The notes beneath the pieces were generated by a model. It worked only from the letters and a program-made list of their open reading frames with translations, made no database searches and was not told the DNA's origin. From assembly GCA_014380205.1 (NCBI GenBank), contig JACMKH010000406.1:1-6836 (forward strand): 6,836 nucleotides of DNA. Reading direction: 5' to 3'. How positions within the stretch are numbered: the first letter of the stretch is position 1; every line of letters begins with the position of its first letter. The stretch is from Sphingomonadaceae bacterium (GTDB lineage Bacteria; Pseudomonadota; Alphaproteobacteria; Sphingomonadales; Sphingomonadaceae). Below are positions 1 to 6,535 of the stretch, piece after piece. The position numbers and the translations under genes are program-made.

Positions 1-58
1 CCCGATCGCGATGGCGCGCCGCGGCGGCGGAGCGGCGCAGCGCACCGCGCGCTGAAAT

Positions 59-1000
59 CTAGGCCGCGCCTCGCCGCTCGCGTGTGAGCAGGTCGAGGCA
101 CGCCATCCGCACCGCGACGCCAAGCTCGACCTGAGTCAGGATCACCGACCGCTCGCGATCGTCGGCGATCTCGCCATCGATCTCGACGCCGCGGTTCATC
201 GGCCCTGGATGCATCGCGATCGCATGCGGCGCGGCGCGCGCGAGCCGCTCGCGGGTCAGCCCATAGACCGCGTGATAATCGCCGAGCGCATCGGCGAGCC
301 CCGCCTCGAGCCGCTCGCGCTGGATACGCAGCATCATCACGACATCGGCCCCCGCGATCGCCGAATCGAAGTCGGTCGTCGCGGTCACGCCCTCCGGAAG
401 CGCCGCGGGAAGCAGCGCCTCGGGCCCCGCGACGATCAGCTCCGCGCCGAGCAACGGCAGCGTGCGCATGTTCGAATTGGCGACGCGGCTGTGCGCGATA
501 TCGCCGCAGATCACGATCCTGAGCCCCTCGATCCGCCCGAAGCGGCGCCGGATCGTCAGCGCGTCGAGCAGCGCTTGCGTCGGATGCTCGCCGCGCCCGT
601 CGCCCGCGTTGATCACCGGACAGTCCATCACCGCCGCGACGTCCGCCGCCGCCCCCACCGCCTCGTGCCGGATGACGAGCAGATCGGGCTGCATCGCGCC
701 CAGGGTCAGCGCGGTGTCGATCAGGCTCTCGCCCTTGCGCACGCTCGACGCGGCGGGGTGGAAGCTCGAGACCTGCGCGCCGAGCCGCTTGCCCGCGATC
801 TCGAACGAGAACAGCGTGCGCGTCGAATTCTCGAAGAAGGCGTTGATCTGGGTCAGGCCGCGCAGACGATCGTCGGCCTTGCGCGCGCCGCGGTTGAACG
901 CGACCCATTGCTCGGCCTCACCAAGAATGGTCAGGATGTCGGCGGCGGAAAGCCCTTCGATGCCGAGGAGGTGGCGGTGAGGGAAGGGCGGCGCGGCCAT
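59..1000 (-). CDS. pyrB: Aspartate carbamoyltransferase catalytic subunit (PyrB)
   Basis: Catalyses carbamoyl phosphate + L-aspartate to N-carbamoyl-L-aspartate + phosphate, the first committed step of de novo pyrimidine synthesis, in the cytosol. The 313-residue product matches the usual catalytic-chain length (about 310). Visible family motifs, in order, are the carbamoyl-phosphate loop FFENSTRT (residues 55-62, STRT at 59-62), the SVRKGES loop (86-92) supplying the Ser and Lys donated to the neighbouring active site, HPTQ (139-142), [11 protein letters not shown] (166-176), the aspartate-side LRIQRER (224-230) and HPGPMNRG (264-271). The ending [16 protein letters not shown] is also typical. 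The ATG at 1000 is chosen because the family-like N-terminus begins directly after it, but no Shine-Dalgarno sequence precedes it: the upstream bases are pyrimidine-rich. It lies 34 bp downstream of the DUF1294 gene and may be co-transcribed with it. No regulatory chain (pyrI) or dihydroorotase gene is recognisable in the window. Confidence 0.97.
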   Translation of the reverse strand: MAAPPFPHRHLLGIEGLSAADILTILGEAEQWVAFNRGARKADDRLRGLTQINAFFENSTRTLFSFEIAGKRLGAQVSSFHPAASSVRKGESLIDTALTLGAMQPDLLVIRHEAVGAAADVAAVMDCPVINAGDGRGEHPTQALLDALTIRRRFGRIEGLRIVICGDIAHSRVANSNMRTLPLLGAELIVAGPEALLPAALPEGVTATTDFDSAIAGADVVMMLRIQRERLEAGLADALGDYHAVYGLTRERLARAAPHAIAMHPGPMNRGVEIDGEIADDRERSVILTQVELGVAVRMACLDLLTRERRGAA

Positions 1001-1034
1001 TAAAGGGGCGATGTAGCGCGCCGCCTTCCGATGC

Positions 1035-1313
1035 TCAAGTCAGGGCATAGCTCGCCAGTCCGATTGCCACCCCGCATTGTACGGCAAAGATTGCGAAGAG
1101 CTGCGTCGAGAACGGCTCCTTTCGCGTTTTATGCCTGAACCACCGTCTTGCAAGTAGCGCAGCGGGCGATCCGCCGAACAGCGCTAGCCCGAGCAGATCG
1201 GCTTCAGGGATTCTCGGTTCGCGCGAAAGGGCGCGTTGCTTGTCCTGCCAGAATCGAAACACAGTCCAGAGATTGATGGCGATAAGCAACAGCGCGATGC
1301 CAACCTTGATCAT
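1035..1313 (-). CDS. DUF1294 family small membrane protein
   Basis: A 92-residue protein of unknown function with the layout of DUF1294. There is an N-terminal hydrophobic helix (about residues 3-21) and a conserved cytosol-like segment with DK (24-25), RIPE (34-37), [11 protein letters not shown] (48-57) and HKTRKEPF (61-68). A second clear hydrophobic segment follows (about 71-90). The middle stretch 38-55 is also hydrophobic and may be a further membrane helix. The ATG at 1313 is preferred. The frame also opens with a TTG at 1328, which would add five residues, but neither start has a strong ribosome binding site. The stop lies 34 bp before pyrB. Composition stands out: hand-counted GC is about 58% over 1021-1320, against roughly 62-77% in counted pyrB stretches. 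It also uses codons rare nearby (AGA, AGG, CTA, CGA, GTA, AAA). Family assignment is fairly secure; no function is known or proposed. Confidence 0.85.
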   Translation of the reverse strand: MIKVGIALLLIAINLWTVFRFWQDKQRALSREPRIPEADLLGLALFGGSPAALLARRWFRHKTRKEPFSTQLFAIFAVQCGVAIGLASYALT

Positions 1314-1337
1314 CCGGCTATATTGCAATCAAAGTGC

Positions 1338-1366
1338 CTAATATCTGGTAATCAATCGCGATTGAA
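1338..1366 (-). promoter_or_regulatory. Possible promoter for the DUF1294 (-pyrB) unit
   Basis: In the 77-bp AT-rich gap between the peptidase stop and the DUF1294 start, the minus strand carries TTCAAT (1366-1361), a 17-bp spacer, then TATTAG (1343-1338). This is a weak sigma70-like pair (3/6 and 4/6 matches to consensus) with ideal spacing, and it would give a leader of about 20 nt before the ATG at 1313. The -35 half is overlapped by a perfect palindrome. Local GC is about 43% by hand count of 1321-1380, unlike anything else in the window, which supports a control region. The exact boxes are inference. Confidence 0.3.
1352..1365. repeat. 14-bp perfect palindrome TCAATCGCGATTGA
   Basis: TCAATCGCGATTGA reads identically on both strands, with no loop and no following T-run. 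It therefore looks more like a dimeric-protein operator than a Rho-independent terminator. It sits 26 bp beyond the peptidase stop and about 40 bp before the DUF1294 ATG, overlapping the -35/spacer of a candidate promoter. A shorter palindrome, ATTGCAAT (1322-1329), lies closer to the start codon. No regulator can be named from the sequence. Confidence 0.5.
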
Positions 1367-1390
1367 GTCGCTCGGCGCATTCGGCTCTGA

Positions 1391-3316
1391 TTACCGCCCC
1401 AGATGCTCGTTGAGAAACGTCAGATACGTCTCGGACGCCGTGATCCGGTTCTCCTTGCGCAGGAACCCATGCCCCTCGTCGGGAAAGATCACATATTCCA
1501 CCGGCACGTCGTTCGCGCGTACCCCCGCGACGAGCTCGTCGCTCTCGACCTGGAGCACGCGCGGGTCGTTCGCGCCCTGGATCACGAGCAGTGGCTTGCG
1601 GATATTGCTCGCATGGAACAGCGGCGAGATCGCCCGGTGGCGGGTCGCGTCGGTCGCGGGATCGCCCATCTCGTCGAACAGCGCGTCCCGCGCCGCCCCC
1701 CACCAGGCGGGGATCGATTCGAGCGTGCGCACCCAGTTGGTCACACCGAAAATATCGATCCCCGCGTCGAACGCCTCGGGATGATAGGCGAGCGCGGCGG
1801 CGACCATATAGCCGCCGTACGATCCGCCCATCACCGCGATCCGGTCGTCGGCGATCCAGTCGAGCCCCTTGAGATAATCGGCCGAGGCGACGACGTCGCG
1901 CAGGTCGACATCGCCGTGGCGGCGGTCGTCCATGTGGAAGAAGGTCTTGCCGTAGCCCGAAGAGCCGCGGTTGTTGATCGCGTAGACCGCATAGCCGTTG
2001 TTGACGAGATGCTGGACCGTCGCGCTGTAGCCGCGCCTGCTCTGCCCGCCCGGCCCGCCGTGGACGAAGACGACCGAGGGCACGGGGTTGGCCGCGCTTG
2101 CCTCGCGCGGACGATAGAGGATTCCGGGAACCTCGACTCCGTCGTAACTCGCGAAGCGCACGACCTCGCCCTCGACGAGCTGGTCCTCGTCGATCGCGGG
2201 GTTGAGTGCATGGGTCAGCCGCCGCGCCGCCCCGGTGGCGAGATCGGCGACGAAGACGTCGCTCGGGCTGGTGTCCGAGGCGACCGTGAAGGCCACCATG
2301 GTCTCGTCGCGATTGAAGCGCACGCCGCCGAGATCGCCCGCGGGGACTCTGGTCAGCGTGACCTCGCGGCCCGTGCTCGTGTCGGTGATGGTCAGCGCGG
2401 TCGAGGCGTCTTCGTTGAGCGCGTGGACGCGGTAGCGGCCCGAGGGCGAGAACATCACGAACATCACGTCCCACTCGCCCGAGACCAGCGCGCTGCGCGC
2501 GCCGTCGGCGAGCGCATAGTTCCACGCCTGCATATATTCACCATGCTCGTCGGTCGCGTAGACCAGCGTCGCGCCGTCGCGCGTGAAGTCGTGGATCTCG
2601 TAGCTGATGTTGCCTTGGTGTTCGGTGATCAGCCGCGGCGTCGCGGTCGGCCCGGTCGAAAGGTCGGCGAGATAGAGATCGCTGTTGGCGCTGGTCAGCG
2701 CCTTGACCAGCGCGACATGGCGGCCGTCGCCGCTGACCGCGCCGATCAGATAGCCTTCGTTCTGGAAGATCAGGCGGCGCTCGTAATCGTCGGCGTCATA
2801 GGCATAGAGATCGAACATCTCGGGATTGCGCTCGTTGGTCGTGACGTAGAAGGTTGCGCCATCTGCGCTCCAGCCCGCGAAATCGGCCTTGAGATTCTCG
2901 CCCGGCGTGAGGTCGCGCACCGTGCCGTCCGCTGCGCGGACATAGACGTGGTTGAGCTCGTTGCCGCCTTGGTCGGCGGTATAGAGGATGCGCTCGTCGG
3001 CCGGAAAGAAGCTCACCGCGAAGCTCGCATTGTCGGTCGAGGTCGTCACGCGAACCGGATCGCCGCCCGCGACCGGGAGCAGCCACGCGTTGATCACGCC
3101 CCCCTGATCGCCCCAGATCAGCAGATTTTCGCCATCGGGCGAAAAAGCGTGACCCGCGGGCGAAGCCATGCCGTAGCTCGTCGTCGCGTAGAACTGCTGC
3201 GCCGAATAGCGGACGGGCTCGGCGGCCTGAGCGGCGGGCGCGGGCTGCGCGAGCGCGGGCGCCGCGGCGACGGTCCAGGTCGACAGGGCAAGCAGGGCGG
3301 CGGCGGCGAACTTCAT
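1391..3316 (-). CDS. Secreted S9-family (prolyl oligopeptidase-type) serine peptidase
   Basis: A 641-residue exported serine peptidase, probably cleaving short peptides or acyl-peptides in the periplasm. Residues 1-23 form a signal peptide: MKF, a long Ala/Leu hydrophobic core, then ALA just before Q24, with an Ala/Pro-rich linker after it. Residues ~45-375 are repeat-rich, with recurring 'SPDG', 'YTAD', 'LYLADL' and 'VFVADLATG' blade-like strands, as in the beta-propeller gate of S9 enzymes. Residues ~385-641 are the alpha/beta-hydrolase domain, with VFVHGGPGG (416-424), the nucleophile elbow GGSYGG with catalytic Ser499, Asp584 in GANDPRV, and His616 in DEGHGF. The triad is complete. The GGSYGG / HGGPGG style resembles the S9C acylaminoacyl-peptidase/dipeptidyl-peptidase group; exact specificity cannot be read. 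The ATG at 3316 has a good ribosome binding site. It follows ald by 53 bp on the same strand, with its own likely promoter. Confidence 0.93.
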   Translation of the reverse strand: MKFAAAALLALSTWTVAAAPALAQPAPAAQAAEPVRYSAQQFYATTSYGMASPAGHAFSPDGENLLIWGDQGGVINAWLLPVAGGDPVRVTTSTDNASFAVSFFPADERILYTADQGGNELNHVYVRAADGTVRDLTPGENLKADFAGWSADGATFYVTTNERNPEMFDLYAYDADDYERRLIFQNEGYLIGAVSGDGRHVALVKALTSANSDLYLADLSTGPTATPRLITEHQGNISYEIHDFTRDGATLVYATDEHGEYMQAWNYALADGARSALVSGEWDVMFVMFSPSGRYRVHALNEDASTALTITDTSTGREVTLTRVPAGDLGGVRFNRDETMVAFTVASDTSPSDVFVADLATGAARRLTHALNPAIDEDQLVEGEVVRFASYDGVEVPGILYRPREASAANPVPSVVFVHGGPGGQSRRGYSATVQHLVNNGYAVYAINNRGSSGYGKTFFHMDDRRHGDVDLRDVVASADYLKGLDWIADDRIAVMGGSYGGYMVAAALAYHPEAFDAGIDIFGVTNWVRTLESIPAWWGAARDALFDEMGDPATDATRHRAISPLFHASNIRKPLLVIQGANDPRVLQVESDELVAGVRANDVPVEYVIFPDEGHGFLRKENRITASETYLTFLNEHLGR

Positions 3317-3322
3317 GACATT

Positions 3323-3331
3323 CTTTCCTCT
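3323..3331 (-). promoter_or_regulatory. Ribosome binding site of the S9 peptidase gene
   Basis: The minus strand reads AGAGGAAAG, then six bases, then ATG (3316-3314). The strong purine run at this spacing fixes the start. The nearby upstream ATG (in AATGTC) is out of frame and meets TGA at once. Confidence 0.75.
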
Positions 3332-3333
3332 CG

Positions 3334-3353
3334 GTGTATTACCTACATAACAC
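3334..3353. repeat. Imperfect inverted repeat GTGT-N12-ACAC (candidate operator)
   Basis: The minus strand reads GTGTTATGTAGGTAATACAC. The outer four bases of each arm pair perfectly and the interior pairs only in part. The element is AT-rich within a GC-rich region and covers the proposed -10 of the peptidase promoter, a typical position for a repressor site. The GTGT...ACAC frame recalls operators of GntR/YtrA-type regulators, but the inner bases do not clearly match that consensus, so this is a weak inference. Confidence 0.35.
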
Positions 3354-3373
3354 GGCTAGAGAGGCGCTGTCAA
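3345..3373 (-). promoter_or_regulatory. Sigma70-type promoter for the S9 peptidase; -35 overlaps the ald stop
   Basis: A perfect consensus -35, TTGACA (3373-3368), is followed after 17 bp by TTATGT (3350-3345). An 18-bp spacing gives TATGTA, which fits the consensus slightly better. The -35 shares bases with the ald stop codon: the TGA of TTGACA is the stop at 3372-3370. Transcription would start near 3337, leaving a leader of about 20 nt that contains the ribosome binding site. This suggests the peptidase can be expressed independently of ald, although read-through from ald is possible because no terminator is visible between them. Confidence 0.5.
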
Positions 3374-4464
3374 TTGAGCGGGAGATTGAGCGCCTGCGCG
3401 ACCGCGGCGTGGCGGATCTTGCCGCCCGAGACGTTGAGCCCCTCGGCGAGGTGCGGGTTCGCCGCCATCGCCGCCTCCGCGCCGCGGTTGGCGAGCTGAA
3501 GCGCGTAGGGGAGCGTCGCGTTATTGAGCGCGAAGGTCGAGGTTCGCGCGACCGCCCCGGGCATGTTGGCGACGCAATAATGGATGATTCCGTCGACCTC
3601 ATAGACCGGGTCGTCGTGCGTCGTTGCGTGGCTGGTCTCGAAGCAGCCGCCTTGATCGATCGCGATATCGACGAGCACCGAGCCGCGCTTCATCGTCTTG
3701 AGCATCTCGCGCGTGACGAGCTTGGGCGCGGCCGCGCCGGGGACGAGCACCGCGCCGATCACGAGATGCGCGTTGCGCACAGCCGCCGCGATCGCCGCCT
3801 TCGAGGCATAGGCGGTCTTGATCTGGCTCGAGAAGAACATGTCGAGCTCGGCGAGCCGCGCGTTCGAGATGTCGTAGATCGTGACGTCGGCGCGCATCCC
3901 GACCGCCATCTGCGCCGCGTTTATCCCGGAGACGCCGCCCCCGAGGATCGCGACCTTCGCCGGCGCGACGCCGGGGACCCCGCCGAGCAGCACGCCGCGC
4001 CCGCCCTGCTCCTTCTCGAGATAATGCGCGCCGACCTGGACCGACATGCGCCCCGCGACCTCGGACATCGGCTTGAGCAGCGGGAGCGATCCGTCGCTCG
4101 CGGTCACCGTCTCATAGGCGATGCAGGTCGCGCCCGATTTCATCAGCCCCTTGGTCTGCTCGGGATCGGGCGCGAGATGGAGATAGGTGAACAGCAGGTG
4201 CCTGGGCTCAAGCATCGCGATCTCGACCGCCTGCGGCTCCTTGACCTTGACGATCATCTCGGACTCGCGGAACACCTCGGCCGCGCTCCCCGCGATGGTC
4301 GCGCCGACGTCCCTGTAGTCCTGGTCGCTGAAGTCGATCCCCTCGCCCGCATGCGTCTCGACGATCACCTCATGCCCCGCCTGGATCACCTCCCAGACCG
4401 AGGGCGGCGTGAGCCCGACGCGATATTCGTGGTTCTTGATTTCCTTGGGGATTCCGACGCGCAT
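3370..4464 (-). CDS. ald: Alanine dehydrogenase
   Basis: NAD-dependent L-alanine dehydrogenase, which interconverts L-alanine + NAD+ + water and pyruvate + ammonium + NADH in the cytosol. It is used to catabolise alanine or, in reverse, to assimilate ammonium. The 364-residue product is close to the family norm (about 370). The start MRVGIPKEIKNHEYRVGLTP is diagnostic and contains substrate-binding Arg15. Lys75 (KVKEP), His96 (YLHLAPD) and Asp270 (IDQGG) occupy the expected catalytic and substrate positions. The dinucleotide-binding loop is ILGGGVSGINAA (173-184), with acidic Asp198 (YDIS) at the end of the next strand for the NAD ribose. HYCVANMPGAVARTST (295-310) is another family block. 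All key residues are present, so it should be active. The gene diverges from kup and is followed by the S9 peptidase, whose products could include alanine; this functional link is inference. Confidence 0.97.
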   Translation of the reverse strand: MRVGIPKEIKNHEYRVGLTPPSVWEVIQAGHEVIVETHAGEGIDFSDQDYRDVGATIAGSAAEVFRESEMIVKVKEPQAVEIAMLEPRHLLFTYLHLAPDPEQTKGLMKSGATCIAYETVTASDGSLPLLKPMSEVAGRMSVQVGAHYLEKEQGGRGVLLGGVPGVAPAKVAILGGGVSGINAAQMAVGMRADVTIYDISNARLAELDMFFSSQIKTAYASKAAIAAAVRNAHLVIGAVLVPGAAAPKLVTREMLKTMKRGSVLVDIAIDQGGCFETSHATTHDDPVYEVDGIIHYCVANMPGAVARTSTFALNNATLPYALQLANRGAEAAMAANPHLAEGLNVSGGKIRHAAVAQALNLPLN

Positions 4465-4469
4465 TCACG

Positions 4470-4475
4470 CCTCCT
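4470..4475 (-). promoter_or_regulatory. Strong Shine-Dalgarno of ald
   Basis: A full consensus AGGAGG lies five bases before the ald ATG (4464-4462). It is the best ribosome binding site in the window and predicts efficient translation. Confidence 0.85.
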
Positions 4476-4494
4476 GAAGCTGGTGCATGGCCGC

Positions 4495-4523
4495 GCTATA
4501 ACGGGACGGCCCCGCCTTGTCGC
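4495..4523 (-). promoter_or_regulatory. Candidate ald promoter
   Basis: The minus strand reads GCGACA (4523-4518; four of six bases of TTGACA), a 17-bp spacer, then TATAGC (4500-4495; four of six of TATAAT). It would give a short leader of roughly 25 nt containing the AGGAGG site. Spacing is ideal but the boxes are only partial matches, so confidence is moderate to low. Confidence 0.35.
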
Positions 4524-4608
4524 GCCCATTGCGAGCGTCCGCCGCGCGTGATAATCCGCGCGCCTTGTCGCCGAGGCGAAAACACCCGGCAACGATGCGA
4601 CGCGACAA
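4513..4608. repeat. Repeated TTGTCGC words in the ald-kup divergent region
   Basis: CGCCTTGTCGC occurs twice as an exact 11-bp direct repeat (4513-4523 and 4561-4571; start-to-start distance 48 bp). The core TTGTCGC recurs once inverted as GCGACAA at 4602-4608. The first copy covers the candidate ald -35 box. Repeated words between divergent promoters can mark regulator binding sites, but in a GC-rich genome 7-bp matches also arise by chance. The 11-bp direct pair is the stronger part. Confidence 0.35.
4529..4555 (+). promoter_or_regulatory. Weak candidate kup promoter
   Basis: GATAAT (4550-4555) matches TATAAT at five of six bases and stands out in this GC-rich gap. The best upstream partner, TTGCGA (4529-4534), is only 15 bp away, which is short for sigma70. 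It would leave a leader of about 70 nt before the preferred kup start at 4631. Confidence 0.22.
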
Positions 4609-4630
4609 ACAGGGGCCGGGTCCAGCGCCG

Positions 4631-6535
4631 ATGAGCGATAGCAGCCTGTCCGAGACCGCGCCCCACGGCCATGGCCGCCAGTCGGCGACGCTCAAGCTCG
4701 CGATCAGCGCGATCGGCGTGGTCTTCGGCGATATCGGCACGAGCCCGCTCTATGCGCTGCGCGAGGCGTTCGAGGGGCACCACCGGCTCGAGCTCGATCC
4801 GCTCCACATCTTCGGCGTGCTCAGCCTGATCTTCTGGTCGATGATGCTGATCGTCACGATCAAATATGTCTCGATCATCCTGCGCGCCGACAACCATGGC
4901 GAAGGCGGCAGCCTCGCGCTGCTCGCGCTGCTCGGCGGGCGCGGCGGCGGCAAGCGCTGGACCACCGGGATCGTGTTGCTCGCGATCTTCGCGACCGCGC
5001 TGTTCTACGGCGACAGCATGATCACGCCCGCGGTGTCGGTGCTCGGTGCGGTCGAGGGGCTCAAAATCCTCGATCCGGCGCTGGGCCGCTTCGTCGTTCC
5101 GCTCGCGATCGTCATCCTCGTGTTGCTGTTCATGATCCAGCGCAGCGGCACAGCGCGCGTGGGCAACTTCTTCGGCCCTATCATGCTCGTCTATTTCCTC
5201 GTCATCGCGGTGCTTGGCGTGATGAGCATCGCGCAAAATCCAATGATCCTCCAGGCGCTGAGCCCGCATCACGCGGTCGCCTTCTTCGCCGAGCGTCCGA
5301 TCGAATCCTTCCTCGCGCTCGGCGCGATCGTGCTCGCGGTGACCGGCGCCGAGGCGCTCTACGCCGACATGGGCCATTTCGGCCGCAAGCCGATCGGGCG
5401 CTCGTGGCTGGTGTTCGTGCTCCCCGCGCTGATGCTCAACTATCTGGGTCAGGGCGCGTTGCTCATGCGCGAGGGCCGCGTCGCGCTCGAAAGCCCCTTC
5501 TACATGCTCGCGCCCAGCTGGTTTCAGCTGCCGCTGCTGATAATCGCGACGCTCGCCGCGGTGATCGCGAGCCAGGCGGTCATCTCGGGGGCGTTCTCGG
5601 TCACCCAGCAGGCGATCCAGCTCGGCTTCATGCCGCGCCTGCGCATCCAGCACACCAGCGCGGCAACCGTCGGCCAGATCTACATTCCCGCGATCAACTG
5701 GGCGCTGATGATCGCGGTGCTGCTGCTCGTCGTCACCTTCCAGTCCTCGTCGAACCTGACCTCGGCCTATGGCATCGCGGTGACCGGCGCGATGCTCATC
5801 GACACCTGCCTGCTCGCGGTGCTGCTGTTCAGCTTCTGGGGATGGAACAAGATTGGGGCCGGGCTGCTCGTCGGCCTGTTCTTCATCGTCGACGGCGCCT
5901 TCTTCGCAGCCAATCTCACCAAGATACCCGACGGCGGCTGGTTTCCGCTGCTCGTCGGGCTGATCATCTTCATCCTGCTCACCACCTGGGCCAAGGGCCG
6001 CGCGCTGATGCGCGCGCGGATGCGCGAGGCGGCGATGCCGGTGGGCGTGTTCGTCAAATCGGCGCAGGGTTCGGCGACGCGCGTGCCCGGCACGGCGGTG
6101 TTCATGACCACCTCGCCTGACGGCGTGCCGCATTCGCTGCTCCATAACCTCAAGCACAACAAGGTGATCCACGAGCGCGTCGTTCTGCTCACCATCTCGA
6201 TCGCCGACGAGCCCTTCGTCCCGGTCAGCCGTCGCGCCAAGAGCGAGGCGCTCGGCGAAGGCTTCTACCGGCTGATCCTGCGCTACGGCTTCATGGAGGA
6301 AATGGACGTGCCGCGCGCCCTCGAGACCACCGACACCTGCGGCCAACCCTTCAAGATGATGGAGACGAGCTTCTTCCTCGCGCGCCAGACGCTGCTGCCG
6401 TCGTCCCACGCCAAGATGGCGCTGTGGCGCGAAAAGATCTTCTCGTGGATGCTGCGCAACGCCGAAAGCGCAATGGAGTTCTTCCGCCTGCCCCCCAATC
6501 GCGTCGTCGAGCTGGGCAGCCAGGTCAGGATTTGA
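4631..6535 (+). CDS. kup: KUP/HAK/KT family potassium uptake transporter
   Basis: Inner-membrane, proton-coupled K+ importer. The 634-residue product compares with 622 in E. coli Kup. Hallmarks (numbered from 4631) are [14 protein letters not shown] (29-42, first membrane helix), DNHGEGG (87-93), [21 protein letters not shown] (123-143), [15 protein letters not shown] (237-251), NYLGQGA (270-276) and [10 protein letters not shown] (348-357). About twelve hydrophobic helices run to residue ~452. The cytosolic C-terminal domain carries [20 protein letters not shown] (485-504), [10 protein letters not shown] and the classic final ELGSQVRI. No interruption is visible. The ATG at 4631 is preferred because it gives a family-like N-terminus just before the first helix. 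In-frame alternatives at 4595 (ATG) and 4517 (TTG) would add 12 or 38 Arg/Pro-rich residues, and none has a good Shine-Dalgarno. It diverges from ald and overlaps the next gene by 4 bp. Confidence 0.95.
   Translation: MSDSSLSETAPHGHGRQSATLKLAISAIGVVFGDIGTSPLYALREAFEGHHRLELDPLHIFGVLSLIFWSMMLIVTIKYVSIILRADNHGEGGSLALLALLGGRGGGKRWTTGIVLLAIFATALFYGDSMITPAVSVLGAVEGLKILDPALGRFVVPLAIVILVLLFMIQRSGTARVGNFFGPIMLVYFLVIAVLGVMSIAQNPMILQALSPHHAVAFFAERPIESFLALGAIVLAVTGAEALYADMGHFGRKPIGRSWLVFVLPALMLNYLGQGALLMREGRVALESPFYMLAPSWFQLPLLIIATLAAVIASQAVISGAFSVTQQAIQLGFMPRLRIQHTSAATVGQIYIPAINWALMIAVLLLVVTFQSSSNLTSAYGIAVTGAMLIDTCLLAVLLFSFWGWNKIGAGLLVGLFFIVDGAFFAANLTKIPDGGWFPLLVGLIIFILLTTWAKGRALMRARMREAAMPVGVFVKSAQGSATRVPGTAVFMTTSPDGVPHSLLHNLKHNKVIHERVVLLTISIADEPFVPVSRRAKSEALGEGFYRLILRYGFMEEMDVPRALETTDTCGQPFKMMETSFFLARQTLLPSSHAKMALWREKIFSWMLRNAESAMEFFRLPPNRVVELGSQVRI

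Noticed and set aside
1..58. Possible end of a plus-strand gene (TGA at 53-55) or start of a minus-strand gene (GTG at 45-43) downstream of pyrB
   Set aside because: Both readings have GC-rich third positions and only 15-17 codons, with no family motif. In particular, nothing resembles the start of dihydroorotase (PyrC). The stretch cannot be assigned.
209..1003. Plus-strand open frames opposite pyrB
   Set aside because: They are Arg-rich low-information translations antisense to a fully motif-supported PyrB.
1352..1365. The palindrome as a Rho-independent terminator of the peptidase gene
   Set aside because: It has no loop and no U-run follows on either strand, so an operator-like reading fits better.
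1338..2525. Second minus-strand frame (395 codons) overlapping the peptidase gene
   Set aside because: It is an alternative frame of the same coding region, almost entirely Arg/Gly/Ala, and does not match any family.
1403..3499. Long plus-strand open frame (698 codons) opposite the peptidase gene
   Set aside because: It is an antisense shadow of the peptidase gene, rich in Arg, Asp, Val and His with no domain pattern. Stop-free antisense frames are common when GC-rich codons fill the coding strand.
3334..4551. Plus-strand open frame opposite ald
   Set aside because: It is the antisense of a complete alanine dehydrogenase with every catalytic residue present. The translation is Arg/Asp/Leu-rich noise.
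4496..6409. Long minus-strand open frame (637 codons) opposite kup
   Set aside because: Its product is dominated by Glu, Arg, His, Asp and Gln without recognisable motifs, whereas the plus strand encodes an intact Kup with all family blocks. It is a composition artefact.
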